From Thermoplasmata archaeon (GTDB taxonomy: Archaea > Thermoplasmatota > Thermoplasmata > Lutacidiplasmatales > UBA184), in contig JAJYEA010000014.1 of the NCBI GenBank assembly GCA_021790425.1, forward strand, positions 1-42,305: a stretch of DNA of 42,305 bases, in the 5' to 3' direction. Under the pieces are notes generated by a model. The model saw only the letters and a program-made list of their open reading frames with translations, was not told the DNA's origin and did not search any database. The position numbers and the translations under genes are program-made. Positions 1 through 7,590 of the stretch are shown here, in pieces; the stretch's first letter is position 1; each line of letters starts with the position of its first letter.

Positions 1-1285
1 GAGGTTCGAGTCCAGGTTTTCCAAGCCATGCGGCGGTCCGGTTGTCGACGTGTTGAACCATCTCGGAGCGACGCGCGCTCATGCGCGTGGCCCGAGGGGG
101 ACACGACGGGCCTGCAGGGATTCGAACTAGAAAGGGTTCGAACCCTTGTTTCCTCTACCCTGCGGGGCGGCTGGGCCCTCGAGAAACGGACTGAGCCATG
201 GGACCCGGTCGCGATGATGGCTGAGAGCTTCACCTGACGCTGTCGCCACTTGCGGAGTATGCCTCGGAGGTGACTGCTATTTCGCGGCGCGAATGCAGGA
301 CTCTCGCCGTGGACTCCGCTCTCACCACAGGACGCGCCGGCCGGTAGACCCCCCTGGACAAAGAACGTGGGGGAGCCCACGCGGGGTCGAGTCAGGGAGG
401 CCTCGAGTGACTCGCGACCATGTCGCATCCGTCGCGACAGTTGCCTTCGACAGGGACGCGGTTGAACGTGATCCCGGTCCGCGGTTCACCTGAAGTCACG
501 CAACATCTAGGTAAGCTAGTCAACCTAGCCGACTCCATTCTAAAGGGGTATGTGTCACTCGGCAAGAGCACTCGGCAAGGCATCTCGGCAAGGTCGCCGC
601 GCGGCCCCCGAGCCGTATGTATGCAACCCGACCGAGACCACCACTCCCGCTGTAGTTCAGCCAGCGACAGAGGGACTCCAACCGCGCCTTCCTCCCCCAC
701 GACCACCCCCCCACCTGTGTACCCCGACTGAGACCATGCGCGCGGCCGAGCGGGCGGCAGATGCCCCGCTCGGCCGCTTGTGGCCTTTCGCGGCGTGGCC
801 CACCGTGCCGCGCGCGAGGTCCGCGTCGGAGGTGGGGGAGCCGCGAGGGCGGGACGAGCGCGGTCCCCCCCGAGCCTCCGAACGGAACGAAGCGGCCCGG
901 AGGCGAGGTCGAACGGGGAGCGAGGCTCGGAGAGAGGCGAGGGGATGGAGGCGCGCCGAGCCCACGGTGGCGGGGGAGCTCCTGCCCCCCGCGAGACGCG
1001 GGAGGCGCCCGCTCCCGACGCCCGGAGCGCAGCGAAGCGTAGCGGAGGGCGGCCCCTGAGCGCCCCCGCACGGCGGAGGGGGTGACGCGAACGCGGGAGC
1101 CCGAGGGCTCGAACGGTGCGGACCGGGAGGAGGGGTTCGCGCTGGATCGCCCGCACCCCCCCGAGCTGAGCGAGGGGGGGGCAGGGGGGGCCGCCCACCC
1201 CTTCGGGGAAGAGACGGGCCTGAGGTGCGTTCGTGAGAAGGTATCTCTATGCGGCGGCCCCTGGTGGGTGGGGAGGGAGGAGGCG
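1..1285. other. GC-rich stretch without a supportable gene
   Basis: No reading frame here has convincing protein character; the open frames are arginine/proline-rich products of GC bias. Visible structure: three copies of CTCGGCAAG spaced 13 nt apart (558-592), a perfect 16-nt palindrome centred on TTCGAA near 135-150, and a strong hairpin at 742-777. From about 840 to 1230 the sequence is low-complexity G/C-rich DNA resembling other spacers in the window. Confidence 0.5.
742..777. repeat. 13-bp perfect hairpin
   Basis: The arms GCGGCCGAGCGGG and CCCGCTCGGCCGC pair perfectly around a loop of about 10 nt. It lies in a gene-free spacer, so a terminator or structured-RNA role is possible but unproven. 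It does not match the A or B repeat families described elsewhere. Confidence 0.6.
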
Positions 1286-1756
1286 ATGGCGTGGGGGCCC
1301 TTGACCGCGATCTGGGTCGCGGTGACGGTCGGGCTGGTGGGCGGCCTGCTCTACCTCGTCGCAATCGGGGACGATGAGGCGTGGCTCGGGCTGGTCGCGG
1401 GAGGGGCCGTGGCGATCGCTGCGCTGACCTTGGCCCTCGGGGCGCGGAGCCACGCCGGGACGACGTGGGGGAGGCGGGCCCGGAGGGCCGCTCTCCCCCT
1501 TGCGATGGGGCTCGCGCTTCTCGCGGTCTTCGCCGCGCTGGCGCTGAGCTTCCAGGCGAACCCCGGCTTCGGACCTTGTCCAAGGCCGCCGCCGTGCGAT
1601 GGCCAAACCGCCTGCGTCATCCCGTCCTGCCCAACGTCGTGGGCCTTTGCCTTCACCCTCTCGTTCGTAGCGGGTCCCGCCCTCCTCGCGGCCGCGGCGG
1701 TCGTCGCCTACGGCGGGCGCGAGCATCCCGCTGGCGCCCGGCCCACCGCGGCGTAG
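1286..1756 (+). CDS. Small four-helix membrane protein
   Basis: A 156-aa protein of unknown function. Residues about 5-25, 33-52, 66-85 and 120-142 are long hydrophobic stretches typical of transmembrane helices. A cysteine-containing loop (CPRPPPC, then two more Cys) sits between helices 3 and 4 and could be extracytoplasmic and disulphide-bonded. The frame is open upstream, but the extra residues are compositionally noise. The ATG at 1286 follows a purine-rich ribosome-binding site (GGGAGGGAGGAGG) and begins the first hydrophobic segment. No family was recognised. It stands alone, facing the convergent acetyltransferase gene. Confidence 0.65.
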   Translation: MAWGPLTAIWVAVTVGLVGGLLYLVAIGDDEAWLGLVAGGAVAIAALTLALGARSHAGTTWGRRARRAALPLAMGLALLAVFAALALSFQANPGFGPCPRPPPCDGQTACVIPSCPTSWAFAFTLSFVAGPALLAAAAVVAYGGREHPAGARPTAA

Positions 1757-1953
1757 GCGATCGGTCGCCGCAACGGACCCGCGTCCCGGTCGGCGGTGGG
1801 GGAGCCCCTGCCCCCCCACGCTCCCTTCCCCCCCCATCTCCGGTCCAGCGTGGGGGGGCAGGGGCGGTGGTGGGCGGGCAGGGTTGGGGGGGGAAGCGGC
1901 CACTGCGGCGGGGGCCCCGCCGCGGGGGCGACGGCCGAAACAATGTCGGGCCC

Positions 1954-2517
1954 TCACGAGGGGAGGAGGGGGTCTTCACGGAGGAGGCCGTACTGGTACA
2001 TGGCGACCCACCGGCGTCCATCCCGGAAGGCCTCGCGGAGGGTCCCCTCGCGCTGGAAGCCGAGGCGCTCCAGGAGGGCGATCGACCGCGGGTTGCCCTC
2101 GAAGACTCCCGCGTCGATGCGGTGGAGGCGGAGGTCGCGGAACGCCGCCCGGCAGAGGGTGTAGGTGGCCTCGGTGGCAAGGCCGCTCCCCCAGTACCAC
2201 GGTCCGAACCAGTACGCGAGTTCGGCCCGCCGGTGCTGGTGGTCCAAGCCCTTGAGCGCCACGCGACCGACGACCCTGTGGATGGAGCGAAGCTCGACTG
2301 CCAGGTCGTAACGGAAACCTTCGCGGGCCTCGCGCCTTCGCCGGGCGATGTTCGCCCGGACGTGCTCCCGCGTCCAGGGCTCGTCGGGGTGCATCAGCCG
2401 GCGCACCTCGGGCGCGCTGAGGATACGGAAGTAGTCCTCCGAGTCGGCGAGTGTCGGGAGGCGGAGCGTGAGGCGAGGAGATCCGAGGGGGAGTGGAAGG
2501 CGTCGGGGCGGCCTCAT
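1954..2517 (-). CDS. GNAT-family N-acetyltransferase (RimJ/RimL-like)
   Basis: This 187-aa protein is expected to transfer an acetyl group from acetyl-CoA to an amine, possibly a protein N-terminus or small molecule. The start LTLRLPTLADSEDYFRI, the central strand ELAYWFGPWYWGSGLATEA (acetyl-CoA pyrophosphate-binding loop region), and the C-terminal block IDAGVFEGNPRSIALLERLGFQREG are the hallmark order of RimJ/RimL-type GNAT enzymes (Acetyltransf_3). The length is normal for the family. The frame stays open about 100 codons upstream, but those residues are arginine-rich noise; the ATG at 2517 starts just before the first GNAT strand. The substrate cannot be deduced. Confidence 0.85.
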   Translation of the reverse strand: MRPPRRLPLPLGSPRLTLRLPTLADSEDYFRILSAPEVRRLMHPDEPWTREHVRANIARRRREAREGFRYDLAVELRSIHRVVGRVALKGLDHQHRRAELAYWFGPWYWGSGLATEATYTLCRAAFRDLRLHRIDAGVFEGNPRSIALLERLGFQREGTLREAFRDGRRWVAMYQYGLLREDPLLPS

Positions 2518-2838
2518 GAGAACCTTCGCGGTACCTACGACCGGCCTCTTGAACGCTCGTGACGAGCATCGCGCGGGCCGGATGGGGGGGAGGTGGCCAC
2601 TGCGACGGCGACTCCGCCGCAGGCGGGCGACCTGGGAGGCCTCGGCACAAGGAAGTAGGCGAGGCGCGGTCACGTACGCGTCGCGCCCTCGCTTGGCCAT
2701 GCCGAGAGCGGGTGGCGGCTGCCCCGCGCTCGACGCCGCGCCGGGAACGCGGGGTCGCGTGGGCGCTCTTGAGCGTGACCCTGCAGGAGATAGGCCTCCG
2801 GTCGCGGGGTTCATGGCCCGGGGCGCGATGGATCAATT
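2518..2838. other. Intergenic, nothing clear
   Basis: About 320 nt between the acetyltransferase start and the next small gene. Open frames exist on both strands but have no hydrophobic pattern or motif. It presumably holds the promoter of the acetyltransferase gene, but no clear box A was identified. Confidence 0.4.
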
Positions 2839-3102
2839 GTGCCAGTGAGCTATCGCTGGGCGAATCCCGCGAGCCGGGCCTTCACGGGAGTGCCCTTCGG
2901 AACCTGCGGAGCAGGGATACTGCTCGCTCAGTGGAACTGGACCGGTTGGATCTTCGGGGGTCTCTTTGTGGTCTGGGGGGTTGCATTGGAAGCATCGGCC
3001 GTGCGTGGCTGGCAGAGACGGAAGGCCGAGCGACCCGTAGGCCCGCTCGAGTGGACGGGCTCAGAGGGTGCCGCAGACGCCGCGTCGCGCGTAACACGGT
3101 AG
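2839..3102 (+). CDS. Small hydrophobic protein, unknown
   Basis: An 87-aa protein beginning with GTG. Residues about 15-55 form a nearly continuous hydrophobic region, likely two closely spaced membrane helices rich in Trp and Gly (WNWTGWIFGGLFVVWG). A basic segment (RGWQRRK) follows, consistent with a cytoplasmic C-terminal side. No family recognised. The start is uncertain because no good ribosome-binding site precedes the GTG. Confidence 0.45.
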   Translation: MPVSYRWANPASRAFTGVPFGTCGAGILLAQWNWTGWIFGGLFVVWGVALEASAVRGWQRRKAERPVGPLEWTGSEGAADAASRVTR

Positions 3103-3163
3103 GCAGGTGGACCCAGCGCGAGGCCCCCCCTACTTATGGGCGGGAGGTCCTACACCAAGTGCC

Positions 3164-3319
3164 ATGAGCGCTGTCGCGGAGGGGCGGAAGCACCTACCGG
3201 TGGCCGACGCCCACGACGCGCCTATGCCTCCCCCGGACCCGCTTTGGGCGGCCATCCTGGACAAGGTTCACACGCACCAGAAGGACCGCGAGAGCCTCTA
3301 TCGACTCTTGGCACGGTAG
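3164..3319 (+). CDS. Possible small protein convergent with the Doc-like gene
   Basis: A 51-aa frame starting at ATG, with GGGAGGTCC some way upstream. The C-terminal half (LWAAILDKVHTHQKDRESLYRLLAR) reads like an amphipathic charged helix rather than GC-bias noise. It converges with the Doc-like gene, overlapping its last codons by about 22 nt. Doc antitoxins normally lie upstream on the same strand, so there is no positional reason to call it the antitoxin. Confidence 0.3.
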   Translation: MSAVAEGRKHLPVADAHDAPMPPPDPLWAAILDKVHTHQKDRESLYRLLAR

Positions 3320-3714
3320 GCCCGGAAGAGCTTCGCGACCGCTGCGGCGGTTTCCTCGGCAGTGAGTTGGCCGTTTTCCACAGCGAGCACGACCCGCTCG
3401 ACGGCCTCGTCTTTCGCGACCAGGGCGTAGTCCATCGCAGACATGATCGCGAAGCAGACGGTCCACCCCGTCCGCTTGTTGCAGTCCCAGAACGGGCGAC
3501 CATACGTGATCGCGTGGAGAGCTCTACCCGCTGGCACCGACGGGTCCGTGCCGGGAGGGGTCGCGCGGAGGCCGCGGGCGAGTTCCTCCAGCTGCGTCAT
3601 GTTGATCGGCCCCTTGTTGTGGGGGCCACCCGCCCCCCACGTGGAACGCCAAAGCTCGACCAAGCGCTCAGCGGTGAAGGCCCTGAGCACCTCGCTGATG
3701 TCTTTCATGGCCAT
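3298..3714 (-). CDS. Doc/Fic-family protein with degenerate catalytic motif
   Basis: A 138-aa protein resembling death-on-curing (Doc) members of the Fic fold, which modify target proteins with a nucleotide or phosphate and usually act as toxins. The diagnostic motif is RPFWDCNKRTG at residues about 73-83. The family consensus is HPFxDGNKRT, so the motif is recognisable but the His is Arg (R73) and the Gly is Cys (C78). The helical N-terminus and the following helix (VCFAIMSAMDYALVA) fit the fold. The length is typical of Doc. No Phd-like antitoxin is seen upstream; the adjacent upstream feature is a tRNA. The His loss suggests an inactive or altered enzyme. The start ATG is followed by a second in-frame ATG two codons later, and AGGAGGCTCC lies upstream. 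Confidence 0.75.
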   Translation of the reverse strand: MAMKDISEVLRAFTAERLVELWRSTWGAGGPHNKGPINMTQLEELARGLRATPPGTDPSVPAGRALHAITYGRPFWDCNKRTGWTVCFAIMSAMDYALVAKDEAVERVVLAVENGQLTAEETAAAVAKLFRAYRAKSR

Positions 3715-3869
3715 GCCCGGCAGGAGCCTCCTCGCTCTTGAAGCGGGAGGCTCCGGACGGGAGAGGTGTGGGGCCGAGCGTTCGGGACGGCCTCGGGTGG
3801 CAGACCCCGAGGTCGGACCGGGCGCGAGGCCCCCCCACCCCCCGTCCCGCGACCCCGCGGAAAGGGCTA

Positions 3870-3982
3870 TGCGGGGAGGGGGACTTGAACCCCCGAGCGG
3901 GCGTCACCCCGCGGCCGAACCTGAGGACTGGCGCCTAACCCGAGCTCAGGTTCGGTCCGCCTTGCCTCTCGGCCATCCCCGC
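3870..3982 (-). tRNA. tRNA-Leu(GAG), intron-containing
   Basis: The minus strand folds as a class II tRNA. The acceptor stem is GCGGGGA/TCCCCGC with discriminator A, as expected for Leu. The T-arm is GGGGG-TTCAAGT-CCCCC. The long variable arm is GCGGG-loop-CCCGC, and the anticodon stem is CGAAC/GTTCG around CT-GAG. The anticodon GAG is at 3945-3947. The anticodon loop is interrupted by about 22 nt that extend the anticodon helix, as in archaeal bulge-helix-bulge introns. CCA is not encoded. The D-stem has a G.A mismatch at its base. It lies upstream of the Doc-like gene on the same strand. Confidence 0.9.
3923..3944 (-). other. tRNA intron (BHB type)
   Basis: About 22 nt between the anticodon and the 3' half of the anticodon stem of the tRNA-Leu. 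The exon/intron flanks ACCTGAG and CTCAGGT are complementary and form the extended helix recognised by archaeal tRNA endonuclease. The exact cut sites are ambiguous by one or two nucleotides; the canonical position is just after nucleotide 37. Confidence 0.7.
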
Positions 3983-4001
3983 ACGCACGGAGGTGGCCCC
4001 C

Positions 4002-4622
4002 CTACCGCCACGCCTCCTCCGACCCCGGGAGGGTGGCCTGTTCGCGTTCGAACAGCTCGCTCGACCAGGCCTCGGGGACCTGGGAGGACTCGACGGCCTC
4101 GCCCACTCCCGAGACCGTGTCCTGCGGGTCGGGCTGCCAGTGGTTCGCGTTCAGGCGGGGGCTCTCCCGCCCCCCCTCCCTGTAGGCGAGGTAGTCCTCG
4201 AAGCACGAGCGCGAGCCGTCCCGCCGTGCCCGACGCGACTCCTCCAACCCCCGCACGTGGTTCCGCGAGGCCCCGGGGGTGGGTGGCGCCCCGTCCGCGG
4301 CCCCGGGGGGCGCCCCCGCCCCCGACGGGGGGAGGGGTGCCGGGGCCGCCCTCCGCGGGGGGAAGTCGGAGGGCCGGAACTTGGTCAGCTCCTCGTAGGG
4401 GACGACACGGACCGTCAGGCCCAGCTTCTCGGTCATGAACCACACCCGGCCCTGGGAGGTGGTCCCGACCCACCCACGGGTGGGTCCTGCGTAGAGGAGA
4501 CCGACCTGGTCGTTCAGGTAGCGCTGGTACCTCCGGGTCTCTCCCTGGACGACCACGGGGACGGTCTCGGCGCTTGGGGGTTCGGCGGGGGCGGCGCTCT
4601 GGGGTTCTTGGCTTTCGCTCAT
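4002..4622 (-). CDS. Uncharacterised 206-aa protein
   Basis: The function is not recognised. A Pro/Ala/Glu-rich N-terminus of about 25 residues is followed by a compact conserved-looking block (GETRRYQRYLNDQVGLLYAGPTRG, then EKLGLTVRVVPYEELTKFRPSDF). A low-complexity Pro/Ala/Gly linker and an acidic C-terminal part follow. There is no signal peptide or membrane helix, so it is probably cytoplasmic. The ATG at 4622 is chosen because upstream codons are arginine-rich noise and because a decayed inverted copy 560 bp away preserves the same upstream context. It starts just after the tRNA-Leu 5' end. Having a paralogue next door suggests local duplication and that the block 'VPYEELTKFRPSD' is the functional core. 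Confidence 0.7.
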   Translation of the reverse strand: MSESQEPQSAAPAEPPSAETVPVVVQGETRRYQRYLNDQVGLLYAGPTRGWVGTTSQGRVWFMTEKLGLTVRVVPYEELTKFRPSDFPPRRAAPAPLPPSGAGAPPGAADGAPPTPGASRNHVRGLEESRRARRDGSRSCFEDYLAYREGGRESPRLNANHWQPDPQDTVSGVGEAVESSQVPEAWSSELFEREQATLPGSEEAWR

Positions 4623-5150
4623 GCGAAACGACCTCGACACGGGTCGGACGAGTCCGCCATCATGCCGAACGACCCGCGACCGCCCCCCCCCCCACCGCGT
4701 CCCGAGCGCGGCCTTCCTGGGGAGGGCGACCCGACGGTGCGCGCTCCTGGGGAGGGGACCCGAGTTCCCGCCCTCCTGGGACGGCCGTCCCGCTCGCCGG
4801 CTGGGAGCGCGCTCCCCCGAGCTGGCGACGCGGGGGCTCCCCCCTGTGAGCTGGTGGAGCGCGAGACCCCCGCGCGCTGGCGAGGCGCGAGACGTGGCGC
4901 GGTGCGACGCGGCTCGCGACTCCCGCGCGCCGGCTGGGTCTCGCGGTTCCCGCGAACGGGCCGGAGGCCCCGCGTCCCGCGAGGAGGCTGAGCGCACTCC
5001 CCCGCGAGCCGGCTGACGGCCGGCCCGAGGCGGGGTACCTCCTGGGTCCCCTGCCCGAGGCGCACCGTCCTGGGTCGCCCTCCCCGACGGCCGCCCTCCT
5101 CGGACGCGGTCTGGTGGCGGGCGCGGGCCGGACGGTTTGATGTGCGGACC
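4623..5150. other. Spacer between inverted gene copies
   Basis: About 530 nt of G/C-rich sequence with repeated GCGCGAG/CTCGCGC-type words between the 206-aa gene and its decayed copy. No credible coding frame or RNA was recognised. The outermost roughly 15-20 nt on each side are similar and belong to the duplicated unit. Confidence 0.4.
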
Positions 5151-5580
5151 TCGGCGGACTTGTGACGAGGTCGTTCTCGCAGGAGCGATGGACGAGAACC
5201 CCGGAACGACGACCCCGCCGTGTCCCCCGAGCGACGGGAGCGTCCGCGGGGGCGGTCGGGGAGAGGCCCGGAGGTTCCAGCCCTGCCTGGACGATCAGGG
5301 CGGCTCTCCTCCACGCGGGAGCCGCGCGGGGGTGGGCCGGGGCCACCCGCCGGGGCGGGCCGGGGCCACCCGCCGGGGCGGGCCGGGGGTGGGGCAGGGC
5401 CGAGAGGATGGGACGGGCGGTGCGCGGCGGCCCCTGCGAGGAGATGGCCAGGTTCGGGACCTCCGACCTCCGCCCGAGGGGGGTGGCCCCGGGCCCCCGG
5501 TCCCTGTCGGGAGCGGAGGAGGCCCACGAGGGGCCGGACCGGGCGCCACCCTTACTCCCCGGGGGCGGGCGGAGAATCGG
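5150..5580 (+). pseudogene. Decayed inverted copy of the 206-aa gene at 4002-4622
   Basis: Translating two frames in succession recovers the neighbouring protein. GEARRFQPCLDDQ matches GETRRYQRYLNDQ. After a frameshift near 5300, ALLHAGAARGWAGAT matches GLLYAGPTRGWVGTT. Further on, GGPCEEMARFGTSDLRPR matches RVVPYEELTKFRPSDFPPR. The DNA around the original start is also alike (TGACGAGGTCGTT against TGTCGAGGTCGTT), but the start codon position reads AGG instead of ATG. The copy is on the opposite strand, so the pair forms a large imperfect inverted repeat. Confidence 0.75.
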
Positions 5581-5702
5581 GCGGAGGGCGGGGGGCGGAG
5601 GAGGCGGGTCGGATGGAGGGGGGCCGCCTCTGGGGCGGGGACCCGGAGGCCAAGATGGGGATGCTCGGAATGACCTTACGGTCGAGACGCGATGGGAGTA
5701 CC

Positions 5703-5948
5703 ATGGGGCTGAAGAGGAGGGAACTCGCGGCCATCGGCCTGTTCCTCCTCGTGCTCGGGGGAATTGCCGCGTTCTGGGGGCTGACCACACCGGGGAGTTG
5801 CACCGAGGGGGGAAAGTTCTGTAGCAGCGGCTGGCCGCTCATCATCGCGGGGCTCGTGCTCATGGCTGTTGGAGCGGTGGCCATTGCGGTGGACAACCTG
5901 CTCGAGCGCAGGCGATCCCGGTCGGCGCACGGGGCCGTGCTGTCCTGA
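5703..5948 (+). CDS. Small two-helix membrane protein
   Basis: An 81-aa protein with two transmembrane helices (about residues 8-26 and 43-63). They are separated by a short loop with two cysteines (SCTEGGKFC) that probably faces outside, and a basic tail (RRRSR) probably faces inside. The ATG at 5703 has GGGAG five nucleotides upstream. Two further in-frame ATGs lie 11 and 16 codons upstream but add a segment with no hydrophobic character. Function unknown. Confidence 0.65.
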   Translation: MGLKRRELAAIGLFLLVLGGIAAFWGLTTPGSCTEGGKFCSSGWPLIIAGLVLMAVGAVAIAVDNLLERRRSRSAHGAVLS

Positions 5949-6001
5949 CAAGCGGAGGCCCGGGCGCGGCGCGCGGAGGGAGGGGACGGCGCTCGTTGGG
6001 A

Positions 6002-6292
6002 TCAGGGGCGGCGCGAGGATGCGAGATTCATGGAGAGCTTCGTGCCCTCCGAGCGGTCGAGGATCTCGATCCGCGTTGGCTCGAGCATGCCCCACCAGCG
6101 GAGGCCCAGGGCCTTCATCCCCGCGATGGTTCGCTGCACCTTCGCCGTCCCGGCAGGAGTGAGGAGCGCGCACGCGCATGGCCAACAGACCATGGCGCTG
6201 ACGTTCACGAGCCACAGCAGGTTTCCGAAGAGCTCGACGGCAGCGGAGGTCCGCACCATGGGCTTGCCGCACTTCCAGCAGGGGGTGCGCAT
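6002..6292 (-). CDS. Small zinc-ribbon-like protein
   Basis: A 96-aa protein. Two cysteine pairs, CWKCGKP near residue 5 and CWPCAC near residue 36, are spaced as in a zinc ribbon. The remainder (KVQRTIAGMKALGLRWWGMLEPTRIEILDRSEGTKLS) resembles a short alpha/beta tail. The ATG at 6292 starts directly before the first CxxC; the longer open frame upstream is noise. No known family could be named. A role in nucleic-acid or protein binding is inference from the zinc ribbon. Confidence 0.6.
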   Translation of the reverse strand: MRTPCWKCGKPMVRTSAAVELFGNLLWLVNVSAMVCWPCACALLTPAGTAKVQRTIAGMKALGLRWWGMLEPTRIEILDRSEGTKLSMNLASSRRP

Positions 6293-6459
6293 GGGATCCC
6301 CCACGACCGCCCCCTCAAAGGGGTTCGTGCTTCGCGCGGGCCACGGGAGGGAAGCGGGCACCCTGTAACGCGCGAGACCGACACAAGCCTCAAGCCCGCG
6401 GGGGCCGTCGCCTGTATGGCGGGCGGGCCGAGGGGACGGGGCCCTTGGTCCCCGAGGGA

Positions 6460-6689
6460 GGACCTGTTCCGCCGGCCAACAGGTCCGGTAGGTAGAGGCC
6501 TGCGACCGACACCCCACCCGCCCCCGCCTGGAGGGGGAGGACGGGCAGGTCGTCAATTGGCCTGCCCGTCCGTATCCACGGGAAGGTCTTCCGCGCAGGC
6601 GCTGGAAGACCGACCCGTGGCCGGGACCCCCCTCGGGGCCCTCAGGTCGGAGACAGCGTCGACCGACCGCTCGCGTGACCCGCGAGCGG
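6460..6689. repeat. Array of four consecutive strong hairpins
   Basis: Four perfect stem-loops follow one another in the spacer 6293-6817: 6460-6486 (9 bp, GGACCTGTT/AACAGGTCC), 6539-6571 (11 bp, GGACGGGCAGG/CCTGCCCGTCC), 6585-6611 (8 bp, GGTCTTCC/GGAAGACC) and 6667-6689 (9 bp, CCGCTCGCG/CGCGAGCGG). The stems differ in sequence, so this is not a simple tandem repeat. No coding frame explains the stretch. It could be a structured RNA or stacked terminators. Confidence 0.6.
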
Positions 6690-6817
6690 GAGGACCCGTC
6701 CGAGAACGGGGGGCAGGCGGGCCGTTCGAGGTAGGACCGTCCGAGACCCCGTTGGGGTGGAGGGCAGGGCCGGAGAGCGAGACGCCATGGCAGATGACGT
6801 CGCCCCGCCTCGGGAGT

Positions 6818-7339
6818 CTACGGAGACGCGGCCCGTTTGACCCCTACAAATGACAGGACAACCACGGACGCTTGGGCGAGGAGCCCAAAGAGGAAGACGT
6901 AGCCCCACACGTCGAGCGCTGGGCTGTTGAGCTTCCACCAGCCAGTGCAGGCGCCCCCTGGCAAGGGACCGCTCGCCATCCCGACTGCACCGACGAGCGG
7001 AAAGAACGCGAGCAGCGAAAGCCCGTAGGCACGACCGGGATGTGCGGTCCGCTGGAGCCACGCGCCCACGACCATCGCGAGGCTAAGGGCGCCGAGGCCG
7101 CACATCCAAAGCGCGGTGGATGCAAGCTGCTCGAGGTCTGCGACCGTGGGTGGAGGGAAGCCCGTTGGGCCACAAGCCGGGGCGGACGCGACGAGATCGG
7201 AGAGGACCGTGAAGACTAACTCGAACAGGAAGAAGAAGAGGAACAAGATCCCCAGAAGCCTGCGATCCTCCCAGGAGGGGAACCGGGCGGAGGCTCGGGC
7301 AGGTAGCGGGACCAGTCCCCCATCGCTCACGTCCTGCAC
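6818..7339 (-). CDS. Four-helix membrane protein
   Basis: A 173-aa protein with four clear hydrophobic helices (about residues 28-51, 76-95, 105-124 and 141-165) and a short soluble N-terminus. Loops contain single cysteines (SAPACGPTG, GGACTGWW). Strong alternation of hydrophobic helices with short polar loops makes the frame convincing. It starts with GTG; no close alternative ATG exists. No family recognised. It shares general design with the small membrane proteins at 1286 and 21510. Confidence 0.7.
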   Translation of the reverse strand: MQDVSDGGLVPLPARASARFPSWEDRRLLGILFLFFFLFELVFTVLSDLVASAPACGPTGFPPPTVADLEQLASTALWMCGLGALSLAMVVGAWLQRTAHPGRAYGLSLLAFFPLVGAVGMASGPLPGGACTGWWKLNSPALDVWGYVFLFGLLAQASVVVLSFVGVKRAASP

Positions 7340-7590
7340 GCCACCGATAACCCCGGCCGAGAGGTTAGACGTGTCGGTAGCTCAAGCGCGGTCCTCTGGC
7401 TGCTCCTTGTCCGGGTGCGAGCGTCCTCTTCGACCGCACCAGTCGAGGAGAATAGCACTCGAGGGCAGGACCACGCATCGGTGTTGAGCGGGCCGCCCAG
7501 ACGCCGCTCGTCTGGACCCATGACGGACCCCCGTCAGGTCCGCCCGAGGCCTCCCTCACAGAGGAGGGAGGCCGAGGGCCCCCCGTCTCT
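7340..7590. terminator. Spacer with a 10-bp hairpin at 7548-7573
   Basis: GGCCTCCCTC pairs with GAGGGAGGCC around a 6-nt loop at 7548-7573. A smaller hairpin TGACGG/CCGTCA lies at 7521-7536. The larger hairpin sits just downstream of the stop of the disrupted OB-fold gene on the minus strand, a terminator-like position, but no T-tract follows. Confidence 0.35.

Noticed and set aside
1-28. Possible 3' end of a tRNA (GGTTCGAGTCC followed by ...GCCA)
   Set aside because: The T-loop-like TTCGAGT is flanked by only two pairing bases; the next positions (A.A, G.G) do not pair, and the rest of the gene would be outside the window.
106-155. tRNA-like TTCGAA motifs (GGGATTCGAAC, AAGGGTTCGAACCCTT)
   Set aside because: Neither can be extended into acceptor and anticodon arms on either strand; the second is simply a palindrome.
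392-1583. Long overlapping open frames on both strands in the first 1.6 kb
   Set aside because: They are Arg/Pro/Gly/Ala-rich with no hydrophobic pattern or motif, as expected from high GC content lowering stop-codon frequency.
3164-3319. Antitoxin for the Doc-like protein
   Set aside because: The small frame is convergent and downstream, not in the usual upstream co-directional position, and has no Phd-like features.
6460-6689. CRISPR array
   Set aside because: Stems and spacers differ in sequence and there is no repeated unit; the structure is a series of unrelated hairpins.
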